Shown piece by piece: positions 1 to 8,055 of a DNA stretch of 64,000 nucleotides. The stretch is from G963662905 sp965230045 (GTDB lineage Bacteria > Bacteroidota > Bacteroidia > Bacteroidales > WRLA01): NCBI GenBank assembly GCA_965230045.1, contig OZ245940.1:4216001-4280000 (forward strand), read 5' to 3'. Within the stretch, counting starts at the first letter, position 1. Every line of letters begins with the position of its first letter. Made by a program: the position numbers and the translations under genes. The notes under the pieces were generated by a model that was given only the letters and a program-made list of their open reading frames with translations, was not told where the DNA came from and did not search any database.

Positions 1-1949
1 GCATTGCACTGTTTTTTTCCCAGGCCATCAGTGTGGCTTTTTACATTATTGCGTTCACGGAATCCTTTCAGTTCCTTTTTGATTTCCTGATGCGTGATTA
101 CGGCATCAGCCTGCCCCGACAGGCTATCAGCATTCCTGCCATGACGGCACTTGCAGTTTTAATCTATAAAAAAGGCGCCGGAGTCGGGATGAAAACCCTC
201 TACATTGTCGTAGCCATACTTTTTGTGGCACTGGGCTTGTTTTTTGCGGGCAGTGGACTCCAGCAGAACGATATGAATTTCTTCACTTCCAATGCCAACT
301 TTCGCAATATGAATGATTTTTTCTTCGTCTTTGCTATTGTTTTTCCGGCTTTCACCGGGATGACGGCAGGCGTTGGATTGTCGGGTGAATTAAAAAAACC
401 TTCGCGCAGTATTCCCATGGGAACCGTTACGGCCACTTTTGCCGGGATGTTGCTGTATTTCATTATCGCATTTAAGCTGGCCTGGTCCGCCCCTGCTGAT
501 GCGCTGATCAACGACCAGTTTGTTATGGGCAAAATTGCATTGGGCGGAGCATTTATTATTCCACTCGGGCTGGCCGCCAGCACGATTTCTTCTGCCATTG
601 GGAGCATTCTGGTTGCTCCGCGCACCCTTCAGGCCCTTGCTATGGACAATGCTTTTCCATGGAAAAGAACCAATGACTTTCTTTCAAAAAGCCGCCCAAC
701 GGATGGCGAGCCGGTTTCCGCAACCCTGGTAACCGTTATTATTGCTTTTGCTTTTGTTGCAATGGGCAATGTAAATGCCGTTGCGGAAGTCATCAGTATG
801 TTTTTTATGCTGACTTACGGATCCCTCTGTTTGATCAGTTTCCTGAACCATTTCGGCTCTTCCCCTTCTTACCGCCCAAGTTTCCGCTCACGCTGGCCTC
901 TTTCATTAATGGGGTTTCTGGTTTCCGTTTGGGTGATGTTTAAAATCAACACCATCTATGCTTTGGCCGCTATTTTGCTGATGGCCATTCTCTATATCTA
1001 CCTGAATTCATATCATAAAGAGCGCAAAGGACTTGCCGGTATTTTCACCAATGCGCTCTATCAGCTGAACCGAAACCTACAGGTTTTTCTGCAAAAAAAA
1101 CATCTGCAACAGCAGGGAAATGAATGGCGCCCCAGTGCAATTTGTATTTCCGGCGATAGTTTCAAGCGCAATACGGCTTTTATGATGCTCAACTGGATTT
1201 CCTATAAATACGGTTTTGGCACGTATTTGCACCGCATTGAGGGGTATTACTCCAAAAGCAGCTCACAAAAAGCACATGAAGAACTGAAACGCCTGATTAA
1301 TGTTACCAGCCAAATGGAAAACCATGTGTATATCGACACAATTGTGAGCCCGTCATATACCTCAGCTATTGCCCAATCCATCCAGATTCCCGGAATTTCG
1401 GGCATGGAAAACAATATGATTATCTTTGAATACGATAAAGATGACCCCAAAAAACTGGATGAAATCACCGAAAACTTTTCACTGGTCCATGCAGGCAATT
1501 TTGATGTGTGCATACTGGCCACCAGCAGCCGGCAGATACAATTCCAAAACGGAATCCACATATGGATAAAATCAACCGACACTGAAAATGCCAATCTGAT
1601 GATCCTGCTGAGTTTTATTATTCTGGGACATCCCGACTGGAAAAAAGGCGACATCAAAATATTTGAAATCTGCAAACAAGAAAAACTTAAAGAAACACGC
1701 CAAAAAATGGAGGAACTTGTTGTAAGCGGACGCCTTCCGATAACTTCATCAAATATTGAGCTGATCGTTGATGTAGAAGGAAAATCGATCCGCGAACAAA
1801 TCATTGAACGCTCGCGCGATGCAGGACTGACTTTTATAGGATTCCGTGAAGAAAGCCTGCGGCACGATAAAGCGGAACTCTTTAGCGGATACGAAGAAAT
1901 GGGAACCATCCTTTTTGTAAATTCGCAAATGAAAAAGCTGATTGAATAA
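1..1949 (+). CDS. SLC12-like APC-superfamily permease, 3' part
   Basis: The frame is open from the left edge, so the start lies outside the window; about 648 residues are visible. Hydrophobic membrane segments fill roughly the first 330 residues, and the last 300 or so are a soluble, presumably cytoplasmic tail. A stretch near visible residue 120 reads GVGLSGELKKPSRSIPMGT, which resembles the signature of cation-chloride cotransporters (SLC12) more than ordinary amino acid permeases, and the long tail fits that group as well. The likely role is secondary transport of ions or amino acids across the inner membrane; the substrate cannot be read from sequence. A GTG at 33 exists, but the upstream codons continue the hydrophobic frame, so it is not the start. 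The next gene follows in the same direction after about 55 bases. Confidence 0.85.
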   Translation, partial: IALFFSQAISVAFYIIAFTESFQFLFDFLMRDYGISLPRQAISIPAMTALAVLIYKKGAGVGMKTLYIVVAILFVALGLFFAGSGLQQNDMNFFTSNANFRNMNDFFFVFAIVFPAFTGMTAGVGLSGELKKPSRSIPMGTVTATFAGMLLYFIIAFKLAWSAPADALINDQFVMGKIALGGAFIIPLGLAASTISSAIGSILVAPRTLQALAMDNAFPWKRTNDFLSKSRPTDGEPVSATLVTVIIAFAFVAMGNVNAVAEVISMFFMLTYGSLCLISFLNHFGSSPSYRPSFRSRWPLSLMGFLVSVWVMFKINTIYALAAILLMAILYIYLNSYHKERKGLAGIFTNALYQLNRNLQVFLQKKHLQQQGNEWRPSAICISGDSFKRNTAFMMLNWISYKYGFGTYLHRIEGYYSKSSSQKAHEELKRLINVTSQMENHVYIDTIVSPSYTSAIAQSIQIPGISGMENNMIIFEYDKDDPKKLDEITENFSLVHAGNFDVCILATSSRQIQFQNGIHIWIKSTDTENANLMILLSFIILGHPDWKKGDIKIFEICKQEKLKETRQKMEELVVSGRLPITSSNIELIVDVEGKSIREQIIERSRDAGLTFIGFREESLRHDKAELFSGYEEMGTILFVNSQMKKLIE

Positions 1950-2005
1950 AAAAGTACATGGTTTTCCTGAAAGCCCCGCTCAGAAATAAAGCTAAATTAC
2001 TCAAA

Positions 2006-3382
2006 ATGAATAAAATGCCTCGAAATACACTACTATCATTTATATTCCTGCTTTTATTGCCCACTTTCGCTTGGGCACAAATCGAAATTGAAGGAAAAAT
2101 TGAAGGAAACCCTGTCGGGGAAAAGGTATATCTCAGTAGCTATTTTGGCGAACGTTTGTCGTTGGTCGATTCTGCCACACTCAATCCGGAAGGCGATTTC
2201 ATAATGAACCTGCCGAAGCATCAGCACAATGGACTTTACCGCATGGATTTGGGCGAAGGACGTTTTTTTGACTTCATCATCAACGATGAAAAAAAAATCC
2301 GTCTAACCACAGATTATAATGCCCCCATTGAGATGCTTCAGGTTCAAAAATCCCGGGAGAACAAAGCGTTTTATCATTTCATTAAAGAAGAAAACCGCAT
2401 TGAATCTGCAATCGCTTTGCTTTTTCCATTACTGAGCGAATATCCGCTTGACGATCCCTTTTTCCCGGAAATTGCCCGACGCTACGAAAGCCTGCAAATG
2501 GAGAAAGACTCCATCATAAACAAACTTAGCAAAGACAATCCGGGGACTTTTGCGGCAAAACTGATACAAATGCGCAAATCGCCCTATCTGGAAGCCTGGT
2601 TGCCGCGCAGGGAAAAGCTCAACAAATTGAAAAACGAATTTTTCTACGGACTTACTTTCTCGGACACAAGTTTGCTTTATTCCAATGCCTATACTTCCAA
2701 GGCCATTGAATATATGTCGTTTTACAGTAATCCGGATTTTAATTTTGAGGAAATTCAGGCTGCCTTTATTGGTGCTGTAGATAAGATCATGGCCAAAGCC
2801 GGAGAGGACCCGAAAGTGTATAATCAGGTACTTAACTATCTGGTTGGCGGTTTTGAGCAATATCATTTTGATGAAGTTTTGGCGCACATCGCGACGAACT
2901 GGCCCGAAGACGGCACTTGCAAGAATGAAGATGAAAGCACTTTGGCAAAACGTTTGGAAAACTATAAAAAGCTGGCCAACGGAATGCCTGCCCCCGGTTT
3001 TGAATTCACAGATGAAGCAGGCCAAAAACACACGCTCAGCGATATCAAATCAAAAAAGACCGCATTGGTTTTCTGGGCCAGCTGGTGTCCGCATTGCAGG
3101 CAGATTATGCCCGAACTGAAAAAATTATACGGAGATTTTGACCGTGACGAGCTGGAAATCATCAGTATTTCCATAGATACTTCCCGTGCTGAATGGCAGC
3201 AGGCAATAAAAACCATCGATGCCGGTTGGCTCAATTCCTGCGATGAAAAAGGATGGGACGGCAAGGCAGCTACACTTTACAACATTTATGCAACACCCAG
3301 CCTTTTCCTCTTGGACGAGGACAAAAACATCATTTCAAAACCAATGACTGTAAGCGAATTACGGACAAAACTGGAAGAATAG
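2006..3382 (+). CDS. Exported TlpA-family thiol-disulfide oxidoreductase with N-terminal DUF4369-like domain
   Basis: 458 residues from the ATG at 2006. An upstream in-frame ATG at 1958 would add a charged leader before the signal peptide, so 2006 is preferred because the peptide (hydrophobic core LLSFIFLLLLPTF, cleavage near AWA-Q) then sits at the N-terminus. Residues about 25-130 look like the beta-rich DUF4369 domain common in Bacteroidota thioredoxin-like proteins, followed by a helical linker. The C-terminal 150 residues are a TlpA/ResA thioredoxin fold with the redox motif WCPHC (Cys361 and Cys364). It probably reduces disulfides in the periplasm, for instance in cytochrome c maturation or envelope redox upkeep. 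It ends two bases before the stop of the convergent cyclase gene. Confidence 0.88.
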   Translation: MNKMPRNTLLSFIFLLLLPTFAWAQIEIEGKIEGNPVGEKVYLSSYFGERLSLVDSATLNPEGDFIMNLPKHQHNGLYRMDLGEGRFFDFIINDEKKIRLTTDYNAPIEMLQVQKSRENKAFYHFIKEENRIESAIALLFPLLSEYPLDDPFFPEIARRYESLQMEKDSIINKLSKDNPGTFAAKLIQMRKSPYLEAWLPRREKLNKLKNEFFYGLTFSDTSLLYSNAYTSKAIEYMSFYSNPDFNFEEIQAAFIGAVDKIMAKAGEDPKVYNQVLNYLVGGFEQYHFDEVLAHIATNWPEDGTCKNEDESTLAKRLENYKKLANGMPAPGFEFTDEAGQKHTLSDIKSKKTALVFWASWCPHCRQIMPELKKLYGDFDRDELEIISISIDTSRAEWQQAIKTIDAGWLNSCDEKGWDGKAATLYNIYATPSLFLLDEDKNIISKPMTVSELRTKLEE

Positions 3383-3383
3383 C

Positions 3384-4031
3384 TTAGACATCGATTACCC
3401 GAAATTCGGTAGAGGAAGGCACTCCTTTAAAGTCTTCGATATATTTTCCCGAAATAAGGGAGAGCAATTTGGAATCCTTGTAATGTGGATGCACTTCCAA
3501 ATCTTCCTGAACTTTTTTATAATAAGGCTCACTGATCACGATACGGTTGATTTTCGCCTTGGACATCAGGCGCGCCGATAAGTCAATATCTTTTCCATAA
3601 TAATCGTTATAGCCTTTAAAGTAGGTAATATTATAAACCTCTGTGCAATAATGCATTCCCACTTTGCAATTCAGGAAAAGGTCTTCGAGGGGGAAATTTT
3701 TAATATTATCGAGGGTGGCAAAGATTTCAAAAAGCAGGGAAAAATAATTATTGATATCCTGCTTGGCTTTCAGGGCTTCATCAGGGATGTAGAGCATAAT
3801 TTCATCGCCAATCCCTTTCACGATATTATCTGGGAAATCATTAAGGAAAGTAATAAGGTTGAAGGTATTGTTGAGCAGTTTGCCCCAATGCTCAATTTCG
3901 GAACTGTATTTTATGGCTGTTGAATTTGTGATATCAATGAAGATGCATGTCCCGGGCACTGTGGGCAGGGAAGCCAGAAATCCCTTCATTTCGGGCGAAT
4001 GCGGATCGCGGTAGTGTATGTAATGTCCCAT
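3384..4031 (-). CDS. Class III adenylate/guanylate cyclase catalytic-domain protein
   Basis: 215 residues, almost only a cyclase homology domain, with no membrane segment. The metal-binding aspartates are visible as Asp33 in FIDIT and Asp76 in KGIGDE. By alignment to mammalian class III enzymes, Lys72 and Asp143 occupy the adenine-selecting positions, pointing to ATP as substrate. Arg154 matches the transition-state arginine, but the usual catalytic asparagine four residues before it is Asp150. It is the last gene of a minus-strand cluster and starts five bases after the STAS gene stop, so the two are very likely co-transcribed. The inferred role is second-messenger output of the partner-switching module upstream. 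A degenerate, regulatory or non-cyclic-nucleotide role is possible because of Asp150. Confidence 0.82.
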   Translation of the reverse strand: MGHYIHYRDPHSPEMKGFLASLPTVPGTCIFIDITNSTAIKYSSEIEHWGKLLNNTFNLITFLNDFPDNIVKGIGDEIMLYIPDEALKAKQDINNYFSLLFEIFATLDNIKNFPLEDLFLNCKVGMHYCTEVYNITYFKGYNDYYGKDIDLSARLMSKAKINRIVISEPYYKKVQEDLEVHPHYKDSKLLSLISGKYIEDFKGVPSSTEFRVIDV

Positions 4032-4036
4032 GCAAG

Positions 4037-4375
4037 CTAGTTTTCGAGCTTTTTTTGCGCTGCATCCAGATCATCCACAATTTCAAAAATGCTGATAAAG
4101 CCTGCTATTTCAAAAATTTCACGGATATTGGGTTGAAGGGAGCAAAGGATAAAACGTCCGTTTTTCGCTTTCATCGCCTTGAGGAACATCAGAAAAATCC
4201 TCAGTCCGGAGCTGCTTACATAGTCCATTTTGGCACAATCGACGATTATTTCGTTTGCTTCTGCGGCTGTAAGCTCTTTGAGTTTTTGCTCAAAAGAGCT
4301 GTAATTGAGCGTATCCAGCCGGCCTTCAATTGCCAGTACAAATCTTTTGCCTTCCTGAGTTTGCTTAATTTCCAT
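4037..4375 (-). CDS. STAS-domain anti-sigma-factor antagonist (SpoIIAA/RsbV-like)
   Basis: 112 residues forming one STAS domain. The phosphorylation loop reads DYVSSSGLR; by alignment with SpoIIAA the phosphorylated serine is Ser55, just before the SGL motif. In this family the unphosphorylated protein binds the serine kinase and frees the kinase's partner; phosphorylation by the kinase and removal of the phosphate by a PP2C phosphatase set the switch. Both partners are encoded directly upstream on the same strand (kinase 22 bases away, SpoIIE-type phosphatase beyond it), and a cyclase follows five bases downstream. No sigma factor lies in the cluster, so the final target is unknown. Confidence 0.9.
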   Translation of the reverse strand: MEIKQTQEGKRFVLAIEGRLDTLNYSSFEQKLKELTAAEANEIIVDCAKMDYVSSSGLRIFLMFLKAMKAKNGRFILCSLQPNIREIFEIAGFISIFEIVDDLDAAQKKLEN

Positions 4376-4397
4376 ATTTATTATTGAATTTTTTCAA

Positions 4398-4817
4398 TTA
4401 TTTTGAGGAGCGCTTTTTGGTGAGTATAATACGGTTTTTATCTCCTACGCGCTCATATTTCAGCTCATCCATCACATTGCGCACAAAAAGAATTCCCAGA
4501 CCTCCGACTTCGCGGTCTTCGGCAGATTTCTTCAATTCACTACTGTGGTCTTCTTCGAGAGGATTGAAGGGTGTGGCATCATCTTCGATAGTCAGTACAA
4601 TGGGTTTTCCAACAGCACAATCGACATGGATATCAATTAAATGGTCTTCCTTATCGGTATATCCATAAAAAACAATATTGCTCACCAGCTCTTCCAATGC
4701 GAGGTTAAGGTCAAACACTTCTTTCATGCTCAACTGATAAGGTTCGGACAGTCCTTCGATAAAGGAAGCAATTTCGCGGATTGCCTGAATATTGTTTTTA
4801 ACCTGTATATGTTCCAC
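4398..4817 (-). CDS. RsbW/SpoIIAB-like serine protein kinase (GHKL ATPase)
   Basis: 139 residues with the GHKL ATP-binding fold. The N box is EELVSN with Asn47, the G1 region is EDDATPFNP near residue 80, and the glycine-rich lid is GGLGILFV at 105-112. Proteins of this type phosphorylate a STAS antagonist and hold a sigma factor or other effector. The STAS gene follows after 22 bases, so these two are the natural pair. A TAnnTTTG box on the minus strand at 4839-4846 lies about 22 bases before the start codon, suggesting that the kinase-STAS-cyclase trio has its own promoter, separate from the phosphatase gene upstream. Confidence 0.9.
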   Translation of the reverse strand: MEHIQVKNNIQAIREIASFIEGLSEPYQLSMKEVFDLNLALEELVSNIVFYGYTDKEDHLIDIHVDCAVGKPIVLTIEDDATPFNPLEEDHSSELKKSAEDREVGGLGILFVRNVMDELKYERVGDKNRIILTKKRSSK

Positions 4818-4838
4818 TATTTTTGCAGCTTTATTTCA

Positions 4839-4846
4839 CAAAGTTA
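4839..4846 (-). promoter_or_regulatory. -7 promoter box for the kinase-STAS-cyclase genes
   Basis: The minus strand reads TAACTTTG, a perfect match to the Bacteroidota TAnnTTTG box, about 22 bases before the kinase start. No good TTTG was found 19-21 bases upstream, so the -33 part is weak. Confidence 0.45.
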
Positions 4847-4894
4847 ACGAATCCTGAGAATTTCCGGTGATTTATTTTTGCCTGCTCTATTCAT

Positions 4895-4977
4895 AAAATG
4901 CAAACAAAATATTATAATCAGCCAAAAATTAGGTTTTTACTAATTTTATATCCTAAAATTGAATTTGTTTGCATTTT
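4895..4977. repeat. Nested inverted repeat with perfect 14-base arms
   Basis: AAAATGCAAACAAA at 4895-4908 is the exact reverse complement of 4964-4977. Inside lies a second pair, AAAATTAG at 4925-4932 and CTAATTTT at 4940-4947, with a 7-base loop. The whole can fold into one long AT-rich hairpin between the phosphatase and kinase genes. It may be a terminator, an attenuator or the remnant of a small repeat element; the sequence alone does not decide. Confidence 0.6.
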
Positions 4978-5055
4978 TCTAGTGCATTAAATCAGACCAT
5001 CTGCTTCGTTGCTAAAGCTTTGAAATAGGCGACTATATCTTCAGCTTTAGACGCC

Positions 5056-7014
5056 TCACATCTGACCTGAATTTAAAGCATGAATAAAGCAGGTTTGATT
5101 CCAACGCACTGCCATTAGCGTGATATCATCACTTTGTCCGGCTCCCCCTGCGAAAATTTCCACATCATCCGAAATATGATGGCAGATATCCCGCGGATCC
5201 TGCCCTGAAAGTGATGTTGCGACAAAGTCTTTTAAACGTTGGTCAGAATATAACTCTTCTTCAATGTTGACCGCTTCTGTGATGCCATCGGTATAAAGCA
5301 GCAATGTTTCTCCATTTTTAAGATTAATTTCCTGCTGCCCGTAATTAACATCTTCAAATACGCCCAGGGGAAGTCCATTTCCCGGCCCCATAAATGCAAC
5401 ATCTTTACCTTTTACGAGCAATGGGTAATTATGACCTGCATTGCAATACGACACATTTCCTTTTTGCAAATCAAGGATTCCCAGGAAAAGGGTCACAAAC
5501 ATGGAGTCATTATTATCGCGGCAGAGTTCTTCATTCATCTCGGCTATAATTTGTCCGGGCTGTTTATCTGCTTCTGCCTTTGCCCTGAGCAAAGTACGGC
5601 AAATGGCCATAAACAAGGCCGCGGGCACGCCTTTTCCAGAAACATCGCCAATCGCAAAACAGAGATGATGCTCATCGAGGAAAAAGAAATCATATAAATC
5701 ACCACCAACAGCTTTGGCAGGTTTCAGCATAGCATAAAGATCCACAGCCTGTTCTTCCGGGAATTTTACAGGCAGCATATTGTATTGGATGGATCGGGCA
5801 ATATTCAATTCGCTCTCCATTTTTTCCCGTTCCGCTGTTTCTTTTTTCAAGTCCCTGATATACTGTTTCAGTTCCTGTTGCATAAAACTCAGTGCCGATG
5901 AAAGCCGGCTGATCTCTTTGCTGTTTTGCAGATCAGGGATGCGTGAATCAAAATTTCCTTCGCCAATGCCCCGGCTGGCAGCCGCCAGTTTTTTGATCGG
6001 AAACGTGATTTTTCGGCTGACCAACAGCAAAGCCAAAAACATTAAAACCAATCCCAATACACCATATTCAATTAGTTTTAAATGGAGGTCATTTCGGTCG
6101 GCATAGAGCTGATTTTCAGCATAAATAACAGCCATCGACCAATCCAGGGAAGGCAGGGGGGCAAAATAGGCGTGAAAATACTGATTTGCACCCGGAGGGC
6201 GAAATTCAATAAAACCCGTTTGCTGATCGACCATCCTTCTGGCAACTTCCTTAATTTCCGGCAGTTGCCTGGCCGATTCATCTTCAAAAATATTATCACC
6301 GTTCCTTTCTTCTGCCGGACCGGCCAGTAATGTTCCCTGACCATCCAGCAAAACCACGGTGGCATCGTCCACAACCTGAAGGTCTTCGACAAATTTATTC
6401 AGCCAGGAAAGGGATAAATCCACCGTAACCAGACCTCTTGTGCGTGTTTCCGGATCAATAAACGGAACGGCATATGTGAGCATCAGCTCATCTCCGCCTT
6501 GCATATCGTAATAAGGCCGCGACCAGAAAGAAGAATCCAAGCCCACTGCATTCCGGTACCAGTCTTTTTCGGTATAATCATAATCTTCTGTAAAAAGGCT
6601 TTTCGTGAACAAGCCGGTATCTGTTTGAAAAACATAGGCAGAAAAACAGCCCAGTTCCCCTTCCGGGTCAAGAGAAACGGCAATCCCATAAACATCAGGC
6701 GTTTTATAAATAGACTTTCTGAGTTCGGATACCAGCCTTGTGCTGTCAAACGGGTTTTCAGACATATATTTTGCCAGCTGACGGCAGAGGTTTTCGGAAG
6801 GCACAACAATAGAAGATAATTGCGAAGCCGCTGCCACAGTAACACCTTCGGCTTTGTCCTGAGCAGCACCCAGTACGATATCCTCGGTAAGGGACATATT
6901 GTAAAGCAGGGTAATGACCAAAATCAAAGTAATCAATGGCAGCAACAAAACATTAAGTTGAAAACCAATTCCCTGTCTGGAAAATATATTGCTCTTTTTC
7001 ATTGGAATTACCAT
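5056..7014 (-). CDS. SpoIIE/RsbU-type PP2C phosphatase with periplasmic Cache sensor and HAMP
   Basis: 652 residues from 7014; an ATG at 7002 (MKKSN) is an equally good start. A membrane helix lies at about residues 20-45, then an extracytoplasmic double-Cache-like domain to about 315 containing YTEKDWYRNA, then a second helix near 320-340, HAMP, a coiled coil (about 380-410), and a SpoIIE phosphatase domain. Phosphatase motifs include GGDLYDFF, IGDVSGKGVPA, LYTDGITEA and DDITL. The expected role is to sense a ligand outside the membrane and dephosphorylate the STAS protein encoded downstream. Its last 14 residues run past the usual end of the domain. The kinase gene starts 238 bases further on and has its own promoter-like box. 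Confidence 0.9.
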   Translation of the reverse strand: MVIPMKKSNIFSRQGIGFQLNVLLLPLITLILVITLLYNMSLTEDIVLGAAQDKAEGVTVAAASQLSSIVVPSENLCRQLAKYMSENPFDSTRLVSELRKSIYKTPDVYGIAVSLDPEGELGCFSAYVFQTDTGLFTKSLFTEDYDYTEKDWYRNAVGLDSSFWSRPYYDMQGGDELMLTYAVPFIDPETRTRGLVTVDLSLSWLNKFVEDLQVVDDATVVLLDGQGTLLAGPAEERNGDNIFEDESARQLPEIKEVARRMVDQQTGFIEFRPPGANQYFHAYFAPLPSLDWSMAVIYAENQLYADRNDLHLKLIEYGVLGLVLMFLALLLVSRKITFPIKKLAAASRGIGEGNFDSRIPDLQNSKEISRLSSALSFMQQELKQYIRDLKKETAEREKMESELNIARSIQYNMLPVKFPEEQAVDLYAMLKPAKAVGGDLYDFFFLDEHHLCFAIGDVSGKGVPAALFMAICRTLLRAKAEADKQPGQIIAEMNEELCRDNNDSMFVTLFLGILDLQKGNVSYCNAGHNYPLLVKGKDVAFMGPGNGLPLGVFEDVNYGQQEINLKNGETLLLYTDGITEAVNIEEELYSDQRLKDFVATSLSGQDPRDICHHISDDVEIFAGGAGQSDDITLMAVRWNQTCFIHALNSGQM

Positions 7015-7045
7015 TAAACAGCTGCAAAGCCGGATTGTATAGCGT

Positions 7046-7053
7046 CAAAATTA
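7046..7053 (-). promoter_or_regulatory. -7 promoter box for the SpoIIE-type phosphatase gene
   Basis: The minus strand reads TAATTTTG, matching TAnnTTTG, 31 bases before the ATG at 7014. A TTG lies 22 bases upstream, slightly beyond the best spacing. Confidence 0.4.
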
Positions 7054-7180
7054 ACAAATAAAAACAAACCCACACCAATGATCTGCGCCGGAATGTGCCA
7101 CCTGCATTACCCAAACATTTAAAAGACGTTAAATTATTTTCCGAAAAGGCAGGAAACAATACATTCAAAGCAGCGTTTTT

Positions 7181-7188
7181 TAACTTTG
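7181..7188 (+). promoter_or_regulatory. -7 promoter box for the DUF2520 gene
   Basis: TAACTTTG is a perfect TAnnTTTG box. Transcription would begin near 7195, which places the ATG at 7095 upstream of the transcript and supports the TTG start at 7206. No clear -33 box is visible. Confidence 0.5.
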
Positions 7189-7205
7189 CAACAAATTTCA
7201 GAATA

Positions 7206-8012
7206 TTGAAGGTCAAAAATTTATCAGTCAGCATTATTGGTTCGGGCAATATGGCCTGGCATCTGGGACATGCTTTCAAAAAAAAAGGGCTGCGTATTGA
7301 GGAGGTTTTTTCGCGCAATACCAAAAGCGGGATGCAGCTTGCCGACAGCCTAAAAGCCCGTTTTGCGCTCACATTGAATAATCTGGAGGCCGGTTCCGAT
7401 CTTTTCATCCTTGCTGTTCCCGACCGCAGCATTGAAAAAATCATGATGGACTGGCCCGGACAGCTCAAACACAGCCTGGTTGTGCATACCAGCGGCAGCG
7501 TTGGCCTCGACAGCATCCGGCGTTTCCATGCACATGCAGGCGTGTTCTATCCGCTTCAGACTTTCAGCAAATCAGAAAAAGTTAAATTCAAAAAAATCCC
7601 TATTTGCATTGAAGCGGTTCAAAAAGAGGATGAAGAAAAACTTCTGAAATTTGGCCGCATGCTGAGTTCTGATGTCCGTCTGCTCAATTCAGAACAAAGA
7701 CGCATAGCACATCTTTCGGCGGTTTTTGCGAATAATTTCACCAATTATATGTACGCAGTGGCAGCTGAAATCCTCAAAAACCACGACCTGCCTTTTGACC
7801 TGATCAAACCACTGATCAAAAAAACCGCCAGCAAACAGAAAAAACAGGACAATCCTTTCCGGGTTCAAACCGGACCGGCAATACGCCAGGATTACGGAAC
7901 CATAGAAAAGCACCTGGAAATGCTGAAAATTAAACCGGATTTTCAGGAGATTTACAAACTGTTGAGTGATAAAATATCTGCTCATAAAAACGAGAATAAA
8001 CAGGCTGATTAA
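7206..8012 (+). CDS. Rossmann-fold and DUF2520 domain protein, F420/NADP-dependent dehydrogenase-like
   Basis: 268 residues if translation begins at TTG 7206. A longer frame from ATG 7095 exists, but its extra 37 codons overlap a promoter box at 7181-7188 and show no conserved features, whereas the dinucleotide-binding loop (IIGSGNMAWHLG) then falls near the N-terminus as usual. The N-terminal half resembles the NADP-binding domain of pyrroline-5-carboxylate reductase and F420-dependent oxidoreductases; the C-terminal half is the helical DUF2520 domain (NFTNYMYAVAAE). The reaction is unknown. It is followed after 43 bases by kdsC and then an ABC exporter, all on the plus strand and probably one operon. 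Confidence 0.85.
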   Translation: MKVKNLSVSIIGSGNMAWHLGHAFKKKGLRIEEVFSRNTKSGMQLADSLKARFALTLNNLEAGSDLFILAVPDRSIEKIMMDWPGQLKHSLVVHTSGSVGLDSIRRFHAHAGVFYPLQTFSKSEKVKFKKIPICIEAVQKEDEEKLLKFGRMLSSDVRLLNSEQRRIAHLSAVFANNFTNYMYAVAAEILKNHDLPFDLIKPLIKKTASKQKKQDNPFRVQTGPAIRQDYGTIEKHLEMLKIKPDFQEIYKLLSDKISAHKNENKQAD

Positions 8013-8055
8013 TTAGAGTTGAAGGCGATAAAAACAGCCAAAATAAAATAGTAAA

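Noticed and set aside
1247..1909. Long minus-strand frame opposite the permease tail
   Set aside because: Serine- and isoleucine-rich mirror of a real gene with no own signals; other long opposite-strand frames across the window were dismissed for the same reason.
4981..5056. Possible extra C-terminal coding sequence after the phosphatase stop (open frame on the minus strand)
   Set aside because: Only about 25 codons, separated by a stop, with no recognisable family; treated as spacer with hairpins.
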